Source: Burkholderiales bacterium (GTDB lineage: Bacteria; Pseudomonadota; Gammaproteobacteria; Burkholderiales; SG8-39). From it: a DNA stretch of 64,000 nt. Position numbers and translations under genes: made by a program. Under the pieces are notes generated by a model. That model searched no databases, was not told the origin of the DNA, and saw only the letters and a list, made by a program, of their open reading frames with translations. The stretch covers positions 1 through 64,000 of the forward strand of contig JADGRQ010000023.1 of NCBI GenBank assembly GCA_017880775.1. Direction: 5' to 3'. Within the stretch, counting starts at the first letter, position 1; every line of letters starts with the position of its first letter. This document shows, in pieces, positions 53,197 through 62,943 of this stretch.

Positions 53197-54212
53197 GCGC
53201 CCGCCTCGATCCCTGCCACAATCCGGTCCGACTCCCAGCAGGCGACCGAATGCCCCGCGCCCTTGTGCTCGAGCAGCGGATACTCGCGGCGGCAGCGTTC
53301 GGTGGCGTGCGGGCAGCGCGGCGCGAAAATGCAACCCGCGATCTCCTCGCGCAACGACGGCACCATCCCCGGGATCTCGGCAAGCCGCCTGCGGCCGGCG
53401 CTTTCGGCATCGCCCAGCCGGGGAATCGACTTGAGCAAACCGCGCGTGTACGGGTGGCGCGGATGGGCGAACAGCGCGTCGACCGGAGCCTCCTCGACCT
53501 TGCGACCCGCATACATTACTACCACCCGCTGCGCCATTTCAGCGACCACGCCCAGGTCATGGGTGATCAATACGATGGCAGCGCCGGTCTTGTCCTTCAG
53601 CGCGCGCATCAGGTCGAGGATCTGCGCCTGGATCGTCACGTCCAGCGCAGTGGTGGGCTCATCGGCAATCAGCAGCCGCGGGTTGCAGGCCAGCGCCATC
53701 GCGATCATTACGCGCTGGCGCATGCCGCCCGAGAGTTGATGGGGATATTCGCCGACGCGCCGCTCGGGCTCGGAAATATCGACCAGCCGCAGCATCTCGA
53801 TCGCGCGCGCCAGCGCGTCGCTGCGCGACATGCCGCGATGGAGCGTCAGCGCTTCCGCAATCTGCCGGCCGATCGTGAGCACCGGATTGAGCGAAGTCAT
53901 CGGCTCCTGGAAGATCATCGCGATCTCGTTGCCGCGCACCTTCCGCATTTCGTGTTCCGGCAGCCCCAGCAAATCCCGCCCCTCGAACATCAAGCGTCCG
54001 GCGACGACCCGGCCTGGCGGGGACGCGATCAGACGCAGGATCGACAGCGAAGTCACGCTCTTGCCGCAGCCCGACTCGCCGACCACCGCCAGCGTCTCCC
54101 CCGGGTACACCGAGAACGAAACGCCATCGACCGCGCGCACCACGCCATCGCGCGTGAAGAAGTACGTCTTCAGGCCGTCGACCTCGAGCAGCGGTGCGGC
54201 TGGAGCGTTCAT
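53193..54212 (-). CDS. Dipeptide/oligopeptide ABC transporter ATP-binding protein, DppD-like
   Basis: A 339-residue ATPase with Walker [30 protein letters not shown] (Q-loop region), signature [15 protein letters not shown] and Walker [15 protein letters not shown]. The C-terminal [14 protein letters not shown] extension is as in DppD/OppD. ATG 54212 is chosen because the family starts about 10 residues later. It is four bases downstream of the DppC-like gene and overlaps the DppF-like gene. Confidence 0.92.
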   Translation of the reverse strand: MNAPAAPLLEVDGLKTYFFTRDGVVRAVDGVSFSVYPGETLAVVGESGCGKSVTSLSILRLIASPPGRVVAGRLMFEGRDLLGLPEHEMRKVRGNEIAMIFQEPMTSLNPVLTIGRQIAEALTLHRGMSRSDALARAIEMLRLVDISEPERRVGEYPHQLSGGMRQRVMIAMALACNPRLLIADEPTTALDVTIQAQILDLMRALKDKTGAAIVLITHDLGVVAEMAQRVVVMYAGRKVEEAPVDALFAHPRHPYTRGLLKSIPRLGDAESAGRRRLAEIPGMVPSLREEIAGCIFAPRCPHATERCRREYPLLEHKGAGHSVACWESDRIVAGIEAGA

Positions 54213-54216
54213 CGCG

Positions 54217-55098
54217 TCACATGCGCCGGGCGAGGCGCGGATCGAGCGCGTCGCGCATGCCATCGCCGAGCAGGTTCACCGCCAGCACGGTGAGCGAAAG
54301 GCAGATGCCCGGAAACAGGATCAGGTAGCCGGCGATCTGGAACAGGCTCCTCGCCTCGGCCATGATGTTGCCCCAGCTCGGGATGTTGGGGGGCGTGCCG
54401 GCGCCGATGAACGACAGGATCGCCTCGGTGATCATCGCCGACGCGCAGACGTAGGTGGCCTGCACCAGCAGCGGCGCAACGGTGTTCGGCAGGATGTGGC
54501 GCAGCAGGATGCGCGGCAGGCTGGTGCCGGCGGCGATTGCCGCAGTGACATAGGGCTCCTCGCGCAACGTGAGCACCAGACTGCGCACCAGACGCACCAC
54601 GCGAGGCATTTCGGCAAGCGTGATCGCAACGATGACGTTTTCGATGCTCGCCCTGGTGAGCGCCATCAGCGCGATGGCCAGCAGCACAGGGGGGATCGAC
54701 ATCAATCCGTCCATGATGCGCATCACGATTGCATCGAGCCAGCGGATGAAACCCGTCACCAGCCCGATCAAGAGCCCCACCAGCGTGCTGAACAACGCGA
54801 CCGCGATACCGATGGTGAGCGACACGCGCGCGCCGTAGATGACGCGGCTGTAGACGTCGCGCCCCATCATGTCGGAGCCGAACCAGAAATCGGCCGACGG
54901 CTGCTTCAGGCGCCTGACCGGCGCCACCGCCTGCGGGTCGACGGTGCCGAGCCACGGCGCGAACACCGCGATCAGGATCATCGCGAGGAGCACGGCGCCG
55001 CCCACGATCGCGGTCGGATGGCGCCGGAACGCGTCCCTGAACCGCCGCCAGGTCGGCGATACGGATTTCTGCGCGCCATCGATCGCGATTGCGGTCAT
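54217..55098 (-). CDS. Dipeptide-type ABC transporter permease, DppC-like
   Basis: A 293-residue membrane protein with six predicted helices. It has a DppC-type N-terminal segment ([20 protein letters not shown]), [20 protein letters not shown], and the EAA loop [20 protein letters not shown] that contacts the ATPases. It forms the channel with the DppB-like permease, whose stop is one base upstream. Confidence 0.93.
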   Translation of the reverse strand: MTAIAIDGAQKSVSPTWRRFRDAFRRHPTAIVGGAVLLAMILIAVFAPWLGTVDPQAVAPVRRLKQPSADFWFGSDMMGRDVYSRVIYGARVSLTIGIAVALFSTLVGLLIGLVTGFIRWLDAIVMRIMDGLMSIPPVLLAIALMALTRASIENVIVAITLAEMPRVVRLVRSLVLTLREEPYVTAAIAAGTSLPRILLRHILPNTVAPLLVQATYVCASAMITEAILSFIGAGTPPNIPSWGNIMAEARSLFQIAGYLILFPGICLSLTVLAVNLLGDGMRDALDPRLARRM

Positions 55099-55099
55099 G

Positions 55100-56041
55100 T
55101 CAGTAACGGATGCGCGGATCGAGGAACATGTAGCTCAGGTCGACCGCCAGGTTGATCAGCACGTAGGCACCCGAAAAAATAAGGATCACGCCCTGGATGA
55201 TCGGATAGTCGCGCCGCAGGATCGCGTCGACCGTCAGCCGCCCGATGCCCGGTATCGCAAACACCGTTTCCGTCACGATCGCACCGCCGATCAACAACGC
55301 GATGCCGATGCCGATCACGGTGACGATCGGCACCGCGGCATTCTTCAACGCATGCCCGACCAGCACCGCGCCGGGCGCCAGACCTTTCGCCTGCGCGGTG
55401 CGCACATAGTCCTGCGCGAGCACGTCGAGCATGCTGGCGCGCGTGATGCGCGCGATCAGCGCGATATAGACAGTGCCCAGCGCGGCGCTGGGCAGGATCA
55501 GGTGACGCGCCCACTCCCACAAGCCCTCCCGGATCGGGCGGTACCCCTGCACCGGGAGCCAGTCGAGCCCGATCGAAAACACCAGGATCAGGATGTAGGC
55601 CAGCACGAATACCGGCACCGAGAATCCGCCCACCGAAAACGCCATCACCAGACGGTCGATCCAGGTGCCGGCGCGCGCCGCGGCAATCACGCCGAGCGGC
55701 ACGGCGACCAGTACCGCAACCAGCAGGGTGCACAGCGTAAGCGACAAGGTCGGCTCGATGCGCTGTCCGATCAGGTGCGTAACCGGCAGATTGGTGAAGA
55801 TGGAGATGCCGAGGTCGCCGTGCAGCAAACCCCATACCCAGCCGCCGAAACGAACCAGGAACGGCTCATCCAGCCCCAGTTGCTCGCGGATGCGCCGGAT
55901 GTCGTCGCCGGTGGCGGCGTCGCCCGCAAGGATCGCGGCCGGATCGCCCGGCGTGAGATAAAGCAGCAGGAACACGACGAACGCGACCACCGCCATGACG
56001 ACGACGGTCGCGAACAGCCGCCGGACTACATAAGCGAACAC
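55100..56041 (-). CDS. Dipeptide-type ABC transporter permease, DppB-like
   Basis: A 313-residue permease beginning FAYVVRRLFATVVVMAVVAF, with LGLDEPFLVRFGGWV and the EAA loop APGAVLVGHALKNAAVPIVT, both typical of DppB/OppB. Six helices are predicted. The gene lies 25 bases after the binding-protein gene and directly before the DppC-like gene. Confidence 0.93.
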   Translation of the reverse strand: MFAYVVRRLFATVVVMAVVAFVVFLLLYLTPGDPAAILAGDAATGDDIRRIREQLGLDEPFLVRFGGWVWGLLHGDLGISIFTNLPVTHLIGQRIEPTLSLTLCTLLVAVLVAVPLGVIAAARAGTWIDRLVMAFSVGGFSVPVFVLAYILILVFSIGLDWLPVQGYRPIREGLWEWARHLILPSAALGTVYIALIARITRASMLDVLAQDYVRTAQAKGLAPGAVLVGHALKNAAVPIVTVIGIGIALLIGGAIVTETVFAIPGIGRLTVDAILRRDYPIIQGVILIFSGAYVLINLAVDLSYMFLDPRIRY

Positions 56042-56066
56042 CTATACAAGTGCCGTAAGCCGCGGG

Positions 56067-57653
56067 TTACTTTTTCTCGACGTTCCACAGCAGGTTGATC
56101 GGCGCGATGATCAGGCCAGTGATGTTGGAGCGATAGGCAGTCGGCAGAATGAACTGCCCGGTAGGAATGAAGGGCACGAATTCGAACGCGCGCTGCTGCA
56201 CTGCGGTCGCCGCCTTCTTCGAGGCCGCGGCGTCGGTAGCGTTGAACCAGGTTTCGCGAAGCTCTTCGAGTTTGCTGTCGGTCGGCCAGCCGAACCACGC
56301 CTTCTCGCCGGTACCGCGAATCGGAAAGTTCACCGCCGGGTTGACCATGTCCGGACCCACCAGCCAGGTGTGGAAAATCGACCAGCCGCCTTTGTCGACC
56401 GGCTCCTTGACCGCGCGGCGCGTGATCAGCGTGCCCCAGTCGCCCGCCTGGATCTCCGCGTTCAACCCGATCTTCTTCAGTATGTCCAGCGTGAGCAGCG
56501 ATTGCGAATGCACGATGGGCTGATCGGTCGCGTCGATGATGACGATCTTCTCGCCCTTGTAGCCTGACTCCTTGACCAGCTGCTTGGCCTTGTCCAGGTT
56601 GCGCGGGCCTTTGAGCGGATCCGCTGCCGTCTCGGAGGCGAGCGGCGTGCCGCAGGTGAAATACGAGTAGCACGGATGCCCGTTCTTGGGGTCGCCCGCA
56701 ATGCCGATCACATAGTCCTGCTGGTTGACCATGTAGAGCAGCGCCTGGCGCATCTTTTCATTGTTGAACGGCGGATACAGGAAATTGAAGCGGATCATCC
56801 CCATCGAGCCGAGCGGGTCGATGTTCTTGACCGTGATGTCCTTGTTCTTCGACAGCAGCGGGATCAGGTCGGGCGGCAACTGCTCCCATATGTCAGCTTC
56901 GCCCGCGTTGAGCGCAGCGGCGGCGGTCGCCGAATCAGGTATGTAGATCCACTCGACGCGGTCCACCTTCACCACCTTGCCGCCGGAGGCCCACGACGGA
57001 GCCTCTTTGCGCGGAACGTAGTCGGTGTTCTTGACGTACACCACCTTGTTGCCGGGCACCCATTCCGCCTTCACGAACTTGAACGGGCCGGAACCGGTCG
57101 CATCCTCGATGTTCTTGAACGCATCGGTCTTGGCGATGCGCTCGGGCATGATGAACGGCACGTTCGACGAGGGCTTCGCAAGCGCTTCCAGCGCGAGCGG
57201 AAACGGCTTTTTCAGCTTGAGCCTGAAGGTCTTGTCATTCACCGCGGTCCACGAATCCGTTGCCTCGGCGAGCTTCTGCCCGAGCGCGTCGCGCTTTGCC
57301 CAACGCTCGACCGAGGCGATGCAGTCGGCCGAGCGCACGGGCTGGCCGTCGTGGAACTTCAGGCCGTCGCGCAACGTGAACGTGTAGGTGAGCTGATCCT
57401 TGCTGATCTCATGCTTGCCGACCATCTGCTCCTTGACCTGGAACTTTTCGTCCATGGCGAACAGCGTGTCGTACACCATGTAGCCGTGGTTGCGGGTGAT
57501 GTAGGCCGTGGTCGCGATCGGATCGAGGATGCGCAGGTCGGCCTGCGGGATGAATTTCAGCACCTTCTGCTGCGCGACCGCGTCCAGCGCGGGCAACGCG
57601 GCAACGACCACTGCGGCTGCGATCCCTGCGGCACTGCGAAATAGACGGTTCAT
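56067..57653 (-). CDS. Dipeptide-type ABC transporter periplasmic binding protein
   Basis: A 528-residue family 5 solute-binding protein with a signal peptide (AAVVVAALPALDAVAQQ). LKFIPQADLRILDPIATTAY, the YTFTLRDGLKFHDGQPV segment and the ALLYMVNQQDYV region are family signatures. Family 5 proteins bind peptides, but also nickel, opines or heme; the ligand is not known. Its ATG overlaps the stop of the molybdenum hydroxylase gene (ATGA), so enzyme and transporter are co-translated. Confidence 0.92.
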   Translation of the reverse strand: MNRLFRSAAGIAAAVVVAALPALDAVAQQKVLKFIPQADLRILDPIATTAYITRNHGYMVYDTLFAMDEKFQVKEQMVGKHEISKDQLTYTFTLRDGLKFHDGQPVRSADCIASVERWAKRDALGQKLAEATDSWTAVNDKTFRLKLKKPFPLALEALAKPSSNVPFIMPERIAKTDAFKNIEDATGSGPFKFVKAEWVPGNKVVYVKNTDYVPRKEAPSWASGGKVVKVDRVEWIYIPDSATAAAALNAGEADIWEQLPPDLIPLLSKNKDITVKNIDPLGSMGMIRFNFLYPPFNNEKMRQALLYMVNQQDYVIGIAGDPKNGHPCYSYFTCGTPLASETAADPLKGPRNLDKAKQLVKESGYKGEKIVIIDATDQPIVHSQSLLTLDILKKIGLNAEIQAGDWGTLITRRAVKEPVDKGGWSIFHTWLVGPDMVNPAVNFPIRGTGEKAWFGWPTDSKLEELRETWFNATDAAASKKAATAVQQRAFEFVPFIPTGQFILPTAYRSNITGLIIAPINLLWNVEKK

Positions 57654-59941
57654 GCCCTGCCCTCCAAGAAGGTAAACGCCGTCTGCATTGTATGCCAGGC
57701 CGCCGGGCCCGGTGATCCGGCTGCTAGCAGCACCGCGTTCATCAGGCAGGGCATCGAACCGGTGACGCCCGCCTCGCCCACGCCTTTTGCGCCGAGCGGA
57801 TTGGTCTGCGTCGGCACCGGGTGCTCGAGCACCCTCAGGCCGTCGACCATGATCGCGCGCGGCATCGGGTAGTCCATGAAGCTGCCGGTGAGCAACTGCC
57901 CCGCCTCGCGGTCGTAGATCGCCTGCTCGCCGAAGATGTGGCCGGCGCCCTGCGTGATGCCGCCCTGCATCTGGCCTTCGACGATCTGGTGGTTGATGAC
58001 GTTGCCGGCGTCGTCACACGCCGTGTAACGCACGATCTCCGCCTCGCCAGTCTCCGGATCGATCTCGACTTCGCTGATATGGCAGCCGTTGGGAAAGGTC
58101 GCGCCGACCTTCATGTCGCGCTTGTCCATATCGAGCGGGTTGGCAGCATTGCCGGCATGCATCTTCACCAGCGTCGTCAGTGCGACCTCGCGGTCGGTGC
58201 CTTTGACCCGGTAACGCCCATCGGTGAACTCGATGTCCGCTTCGGCCGTCTCCAGCTTCTCCGCGGCAAGCGCGAGACCCTTTTTCACCACCTCATGCGC
58301 CGCCACCTGGAATACGCTGCCGAAGGCGAGCAGCGAGCGTGAACCACCGGTGGGGTTGCCGGTCATGTTCATCTCCGGATCGGCAGTGCGCAGGCGGATC
58401 GTTTCCATGGGCACGCCGAGCACCTCGGCGACGATCTGCGCATACGCCGTCTCGTGTCCCTGGCCGTGCGAGTGGGAGGTGGCGCGCAGCGTGATGTTCG
58501 CGTCGCGGTCCCACTCGATCTGCGCCTGGTCGTAGGGCGCGAAACCGCCCGCGCCGCTCGCCTCGATGTAGGTCGAGATGCCGCGCCCGAGCAGCCTGCC
58601 GCGCTTGGCCGCTTCCACTCGGCGCGATTCGCTGCCATTCCAGTCTGCGGCGGCGAGCGCCGTGTCGAGCACGCCAGCGAAGTCGCCGCAGTCGTACTCG
58701 AAACCGGTGACGATCTTGTACGGAAACTTCTCCCTGAGCACCAGATTGCGGCGGCGGAATTCCGCCGGGTCCATGTTGATCGCGCGCGCGGCTTCGTCGA
58801 TCAGGCGCTCGATTGCAAACGAACTCACCGGCCGGCCCGCGCCGCGGTACGCGGCCGTCGGCACGGTATTGGTGAAAACCAGGCTCGCATGCACGTGCAC
58901 CGCCTGCACGTCGTACACACCGCTTGCGACGTTGACCAGATTCACCGTGTTGACGAACGCGCCGGTGAACGCGAGGTACGCTCCAAGGTTGCAGACGAAT
59001 TCGAAGCGCATGCCGAGGATGCGGCCGTCAGCGTCGAGTGCCAGCTCGCCCTTGTGCAGGACGTCGCGCGCCTGCTCGTCGGCGAGGAACATTTCCGAAC
59101 GGGTGCCGACCCATTTCACCGGGCGGCCGAGCTTTATTGCCGCGAGCAGCGCCGCGCAGTATTCGGGATAGGTGTTGAACCGCACGCCGAACCCGCCGCC
59201 GACCTCCTCCGCGATGATGCGGATCCGGTCCTGTGGCACACCGAGCACCGCAGCCATCTGCAGGCGGATCACCGGTACGCCTTGCGTGCAGGCGTGGAGC
59301 AGGTACAGGTCGTTTGCGCGGTCGTAATGCGCCACGCAACCGCGCGGCTCCATCGGGTTGCCGACCACGCGCGTGTGGTAGGCGGTGAGCGCAACCACGC
59401 GCGCGGCCTTCGCGAACGCGGCGTCGGTCGCCGCCGCATCGCCGCCGACGAAATCGAGCGCCAGATTGCCGGGCACGCTCGCGTGGACCTGTGGAGCGCC
59501 CGCCTCGAGCGCCTCGAACGCATCGATGACTGCGGGCAGGTCCTCGTAATTCACCTCGACCAACTCGGAGGCGTCCTGCGCGATCGCGGCGCTCTCGGCA
59601 ATCACCATCGCCACGGGCTCGCCGACGTAGCGCACGTGACCCTGTGCGAGCGTCGGACGCGGCGGCTTGAGCAACTCCGCGCCGCCGCGTCCCTTCATCG
59701 GTGCTGCCGCCGGCAACGGCTGGAATCCGGCGGCCTTCTCGTCTTCGCCGGTCAGCACCGCCACCACACCCGGCAGCGCAAGCGCGCGCGCGGCGTCGAT
59801 CGACAGGATTCGCGCATGCGGGCGGTCCGAGCGCAGGAAGTACCCGTAGGCCTGCCCCGTCAGGTTCCAATCAGAAACGTAGCGTCCCTGCCCCTTCAAC
59901 ATCCGGGCGTCTTCGAGACGCCCTTTCCGGCCGAATTTCAT
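57650..59941 (-). CDS. Molybdenum hydroxylase large subunit (xanthine/CO dehydrogenase-like, form II)
   Basis: A 763-residue molybdopterin-binding subunit. The hammerhead domain lies at about 15-120, and motifs include EEVGGGFGVR (246-255), AYRGAGR (364-370) and the catalytic Glu (E723) in KGVGEAG. AYRGAGR instead of the AYRCSFR loop marks it as form II, not a true aerobic CO dehydrogenase. Family enzymes hydroxylate N-heterocycles or aldehydes and need a 2Fe-2S and an FAD subunit; neither is encoded nearby. It starts the operon that continues with the peptide-type transporter and GMC oxidoreductase, so a joint catabolic role is inferred. Confidence 0.88.
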   Translation of the reverse strand: MKFGRKGRLEDARMLKGQGRYVSDWNLTGQAYGYFLRSDRPHARILSIDAARALALPGVVAVLTGEDEKAAGFQPLPAAAPMKGRGGAELLKPPRPTLAQGHVRYVGEPVAMVIAESAAIAQDASELVEVNYEDLPAVIDAFEALEAGAPQVHASVPGNLALDFVGGDAAATDAAFAKAARVVALTAYHTRVVGNPMEPRGCVAHYDRANDLYLLHACTQGVPVIRLQMAAVLGVPQDRIRIIAEEVGGGFGVRFNTYPEYCAALLAAIKLGRPVKWVGTRSEMFLADEQARDVLHKGELALDADGRILGMRFEFVCNLGAYLAFTGAFVNTVNLVNVASGVYDVQAVHVHASLVFTNTVPTAAYRGAGRPVSSFAIERLIDEAARAINMDPAEFRRRNLVLREKFPYKIVTGFEYDCGDFAGVLDTALAAADWNGSESRRVEAAKRGRLLGRGISTYIEASGAGGFAPYDQAQIEWDRDANITLRATSHSHGQGHETAYAQIVAEVLGVPMETIRLRTADPEMNMTGNPTGGSRSLLAFGSVFQVAAHEVVKKGLALAAEKLETAEADIEFTDGRYRVKGTDREVALTTLVKMHAGNAANPLDMDKRDMKVGATFPNGCHISEVEIDPETGEAEIVRYTACDDAGNVINHQIVEGQMQGGITQGAGHIFGEQAIYDREAGQLLTGSFMDYPMPRAIMVDGLRVLEHPVPTQTNPLGAKGVGEAGVTGSMPCLMNAVLLAAGSPGPAAWHTMQTAFTFLEGRA

Positions 59942-60072
59942 GAGTGGGATTTTAAAGACAAATCAAAGAAAGCGCCCCGCCAGACGTTCTGTCCCCTGAC
60001 AGCGTGCTTGTGGATCACAATTGCGTTTGTGGACGGGCGAAGTTGTCCGGACGGCAACGAACAGGACAGACG

Positions 60073-60438
60073 ATGACCGTGATTGCATACGTTCTGACCG
60101 GACTGGTTGCCGTTCTCCATGTCTACTTTCTCGTTCTCGAGATGTTTCTGTGGGACAAACCCTATGGCCGCAAGACCTTCGGCTTGACGGCTGAGTATGC
60201 CGCGGCTTCGAAAACGCTTGCAGCGAATCAGGGTTTGTACAACGGCTTCCTCGCTGCCGGCCTCGCATGGGGACTTCTGCTTGGTGCCGCCGGCGCGTCG
60301 GTGAAGATCTTCTTTCTGGTCTGCGTGATCGTCGCCGGTGTGTACGGAGCGATCACGGTGAGCCGCAGGATTCTGTGGGTTCAGGCGCTTCCCGCGGCGA
60401 TTGCCCTGGTCTTGCTGTTGATTATTGGACGTACTTGA
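60073..60438 (+). CDS. DUF1304 family membrane protein
   Basis: A 121-residue protein with four hydrophobic helices. VIAYVLTGLVAVLHVYFLVL, EMFLWDKPYGRKTFGL and ANQGLYNGFLAAGLAWGLLL match the DUF1304 family of small inner-membrane proteins of unknown function. ATG 60073 is chosen because the first helix starts right after it; an ATG-less extension upstream is not supported. Its last 17 bases overlap the convergent lipoprotein gene. Confidence 0.87.
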   Translation: MTVIAYVLTGLVAVLHVYFLVLEMFLWDKPYGRKTFGLTAEYAAASKTLAANQGLYNGFLAAGLAWGLLLGAAGASVKIFFLVCVIVAGVYGAITVSRRILWVQALPAAIALVLLLIIGRT

Positions 60439-60790
60439 TCACGTTGCCGTTGCAGATCAGGGGACCCGATTCGCGCTGGGTATCCGCGTCGAAGCGATAG
60501 CAGCCGAAATACATGATCGCGTCGCCGGCCAGCGCAGCGGCCTGGTTCTGGAGATCGGTCGCGCCTTCAGCGGCCGATCCGTACTTGGGCACCGTGAACG
60601 CACTTTTCCATGATTCCACCCAGATGCGCTTCACGAGGCGGTATTGACGGGGACCCGGAGGCGAGGTCTCGTAAACGGAAATCTTGTCGGCTTGCGGCGA
60701 ACGTTCGGCAGGCCCGGTAACGCTCGCGCACCCGGCCGCGCACACGCAAAGCAGCCAGACAGTGAAGCCGGTGATGTGGCGTCGGTTCAT
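60422..60790 (-). CDS. Hypothetical lipoprotein
   Basis: A 122-residue protein with a signal ending LLCVCAAGC, a lipobox, so it is probably exported and lipidated at that cysteine. The mature part has two further cysteines (FGCYRF and LICNGN) and the segment YRLVKRIWVESWKSAF. The size and YR-type strands recall small envelope lipoproteins, but I do not recognise the family. ATG 60790 starts the signal peptide; an ATG at 60805 is possible. It converges with and overlaps the DUF1304 gene. Confidence 0.65.
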   Translation of the reverse strand: MNRRHITGFTVWLLCVCAAGCASVTGPAERSPQADKISVYETSPPGPRQYRLVKRIWVESWKSAFTVPKYGSAAEGATDLQNQAAALAGDAIMYFGCYRFDADTQRESGPLICNGNVIKYVQ

Positions 60791-60809
60791 GTGTTTGTAT
60801 TCCAAACGC

Positions 60810-61256
60810 TCAACTCCGGATCCTCGAAAGCGCGATCAGCAGGCTGCAGGGTGCGTAGTCGATCAACGAAACGCCGACCGAGCCCTTCCACCAGCGCGCG
60901 GCAAACGACGTATTCTGGTTGTGCCCGACGACGATCAGATCCACGCCCAGTTCCTTCGCCAGGCGACAGATCTCCTCGACAGGCTCGCCCACCGCGAGGT
61001 GTCCGGAGGCCTTGAAGTTGCGATCAATCAGCGTCTTGATGCCCTCATCGAGTACCTGCTGCGTGCGCTTCTTCTCCTCCTCAAGCAGTTCCTCGGGCAC
61101 GAAACCTTCGGTGAGAAACAGGCTCGGCGGCATGCTGGCCACTGCCAGGAGGTGCGTTTCAGCCCCGTAGAACTGGGCGAGATCCGCGCATTCAAGCAGC
61201 GCGCGCTTGCCTTCCGCGGATCCGTTGTAAGCCAGAAGGATCTTGCTGTACTTCAT
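60810..61256 (-). CDS. Universal stress protein (UspA family)
   Basis: A 148-residue UspA-fold protein starting MKYSKILLAYNGSAEGKRAL and ending LIVVGHNQNTSFAARWWKG then PCSLLIAL. The usual ATP-binding pattern GxxG-x9-G(S/T) is only partly kept: GHNQ replaces the GxxG part, while KGSVG is present. Binding of nucleotide is therefore uncertain. AAGGAGG lies seven bases before ATG 61256, which decides the start over GTG 61262. It lies 19 bases upstream of the lipoprotein gene on the same strand. Confidence 0.9.
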   Translation of the reverse strand: MKYSKILLAYNGSAEGKRALLECADLAQFYGAETHLLAVASMPPSLFLTEGFVPEELLEEEKKRTQQVLDEGIKTLIDRNFKASGHLAVGEPVEEICRLAKELGVDLIVVGHNQNTSFAARWWKGSVGVSLIDYAPCSLLIALSRIRS

Positions 61257-61406
61257 GGCCACGCCTCCTTCGTCCGGTTATTTTGCGAATAATCCGAACC
61301 GTTCGATCAGCACGCGTTCGGCCTTCTATGTCTTGTGCGGCGATTATAGCGCTCGGGTCGAGGTTCGCAGCCGCGCCGATAGGCTGGCGCGCGGACGGGT
61401 AAAATC

Positions 61407-62939
61407 ATGGCTTTCTCGCAATTGCCCCCCATGCTCGACGTTTCGCGCAACGACCTGACCGCCGGTGTCGCCGGCAGCGGCACCATGGGCCGCGGCATCG
61501 TGCAGGTGCTTGCGCAGGCGGGAGTGCAGGTCAGGGTTTATGACGCCAAGCCGGGCGCGGGGCAGGCGGCAAAGGACGCGATCGCCAAAGCGCTCGCGGG
61601 CCAGGTGCAGAAGGGCCGCGTGCAGCAGGCCGACGCCGATGCGTCGCTCGCACGCATCGAAATCGTGGACTCGCTTGCCGCGTTCGCGCCCTGCCACCTG
61701 GTGGTCGAGGCAGTGCTCGAGCAGCTCGAGGTCAAGCGCGCACTCTGGCAAGCGGTCGAGAAGGTGGTTTCCGAATCGTGCATCCTGGCATCGAACACGT
61801 CTTCGCTTTCGGTCACCGCGATGGCCGCCGGCTGCGCGAAGCCGGGTCGCGTGGTCGGCTACCATTTCTTCAATCCCGTGCCGGTGATGAAGGTCGTCGA
61901 GGTGGTCGATGGCGTGCTCACCGAGCCGTGGGTCGGCGACGCGCTGATGCAGCTTGCCAAGCGCTTCGGTCATACACCGGTGCGCTGCAACGATACGCCG
62001 GGCTTCATCGTCAATCATGCGGGGCGCGGCTTCGTGCCGGAGTCTCTGCGCGTGCTCTCCGAGGGCATCGCCGATTTTGCGACCATCGATCGCATCCTGG
62101 TGGATGCGGCGAGCTTCCGGATCGGTCCATTCGGCCTGATGGACCTGGTGGGCCTGGATGTCGGCCATGCGGTGATGAAGTCGATGTACGAGCAGTACTT
62201 CGACGAACCGAAATACAAGCCCTTCCAGATCGCCGAGACGCGCGTTGCCGCCGGCCTGCTCGGGCGCAAGACCGGGCGCGGCTGGTACACCTACAAGGAT
62301 GGCGCGATGCTCGCCGTACCCGAGCCCGCTGCGCCCGCCTCGCGCCCGGACTCGGTCTGGGTCGCCCCGGACGCCGATGCGCTGAAGGAACTTGCATCGA
62401 CGCTCGGCGCGAGGATCGACGCCGGAACGAAGCCGGCGGCGGAATCGCTGTGCCTGGTCGCGCCCATCGGCCACGATGCGACCACGACGGCGCTTGCGCT
62501 CGGCCTCGACCCGGCGCGCACTGTCGCGGTGGACCCGCTGTTCGGGTTTTCGAAGCGGCGCACGCTGATGTGCAACCCCCTCACGTCGGCCGCGATGCGC
62601 GACGCCGCACACGGGCTGCTGGCCTCGGACGGCGTGCCGGTATCGGTGATCAAGGATTCGCCGGGCTTCGTCGCGCAACGAGTAGTGGCGCATATCGTGA
62701 ATGTCGGTTGCGACATCGCGCAGCAGCGCGTCGCCAGCCCCGAGGACCTCGACCGGGCGGTGATGCTCGGCCTGGGCTATCCAAAAGGGCCGCTCGGCAT
62801 GGGCGACGCGATCGGCGCCGCGAAGGTGCTTGCCGTGCTCGAGGCGATGCACGATTTCTACCAGGACCCGCGCTACCGCGCGAGCCCGTGGCTCAGGCGC
62901 CGCGCAATGCTCGGCGTTTCACTACTTACTCCGGAGTAA
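61407..62939 (+). CDS. 3-hydroxyacyl-CoA dehydrogenase (PaaH-like)
   Basis: A 510-residue NAD-dependent dehydrogenase. The NAD site is AGVAGSGTMGRGIVQVLAQA, the catalytic His lies in VVGYHFFNPVPVMKVVEVV, and DTPGFIVNHAGRGFVPESLR starts the C-terminal domain; a second C-terminal domain (DSPGFVAQRVVAHIVNVGCD) gives the long PaaH/PaaC form. Such enzymes act in phenylacetate or general beta-oxidation. A thiolase follows four bases after the stop, but no paa ring-cleavage genes are in view, so the pathway remains open. Confidence 0.9.
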   Translation: MAFSQLPPMLDVSRNDLTAGVAGSGTMGRGIVQVLAQAGVQVRVYDAKPGAGQAAKDAIAKALAGQVQKGRVQQADADASLARIEIVDSLAAFAPCHLVVEAVLEQLEVKRALWQAVEKVVSESCILASNTSSLSVTAMAAGCAKPGRVVGYHFFNPVPVMKVVEVVDGVLTEPWVGDALMQLAKRFGHTPVRCNDTPGFIVNHAGRGFVPESLRVLSEGIADFATIDRILVDAASFRIGPFGLMDLVGLDVGHAVMKSMYEQYFDEPKYKPFQIAETRVAAGLLGRKTGRGWYTYKDGAMLAVPEPAAPASRPDSVWVAPDADALKELASTLGARIDAGTKPAAESLCLVAPIGHDATTTALALGLDPARTVAVDPLFGFSKRRTLMCNPLTSAAMRDAAHGLLASDGVPVSVIKDSPGFVAQRVVAHIVNVGCDIAQQRVASPEDLDRAVMLGLGYPKGPLGMGDAIGAAKVLAVLEAMHDFYQDPRYRASPWLRRRAMLGVSLLTPE

Positions 62940-62943
62940 TCCC

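Noticed and set aside
57650-59941. Aerobic carbon monoxide dehydrogenase (CoxL form I)
   Set aside because: The active-site loop is AYRGAGR, not AYRCSFR, and coxM/coxS are missing.
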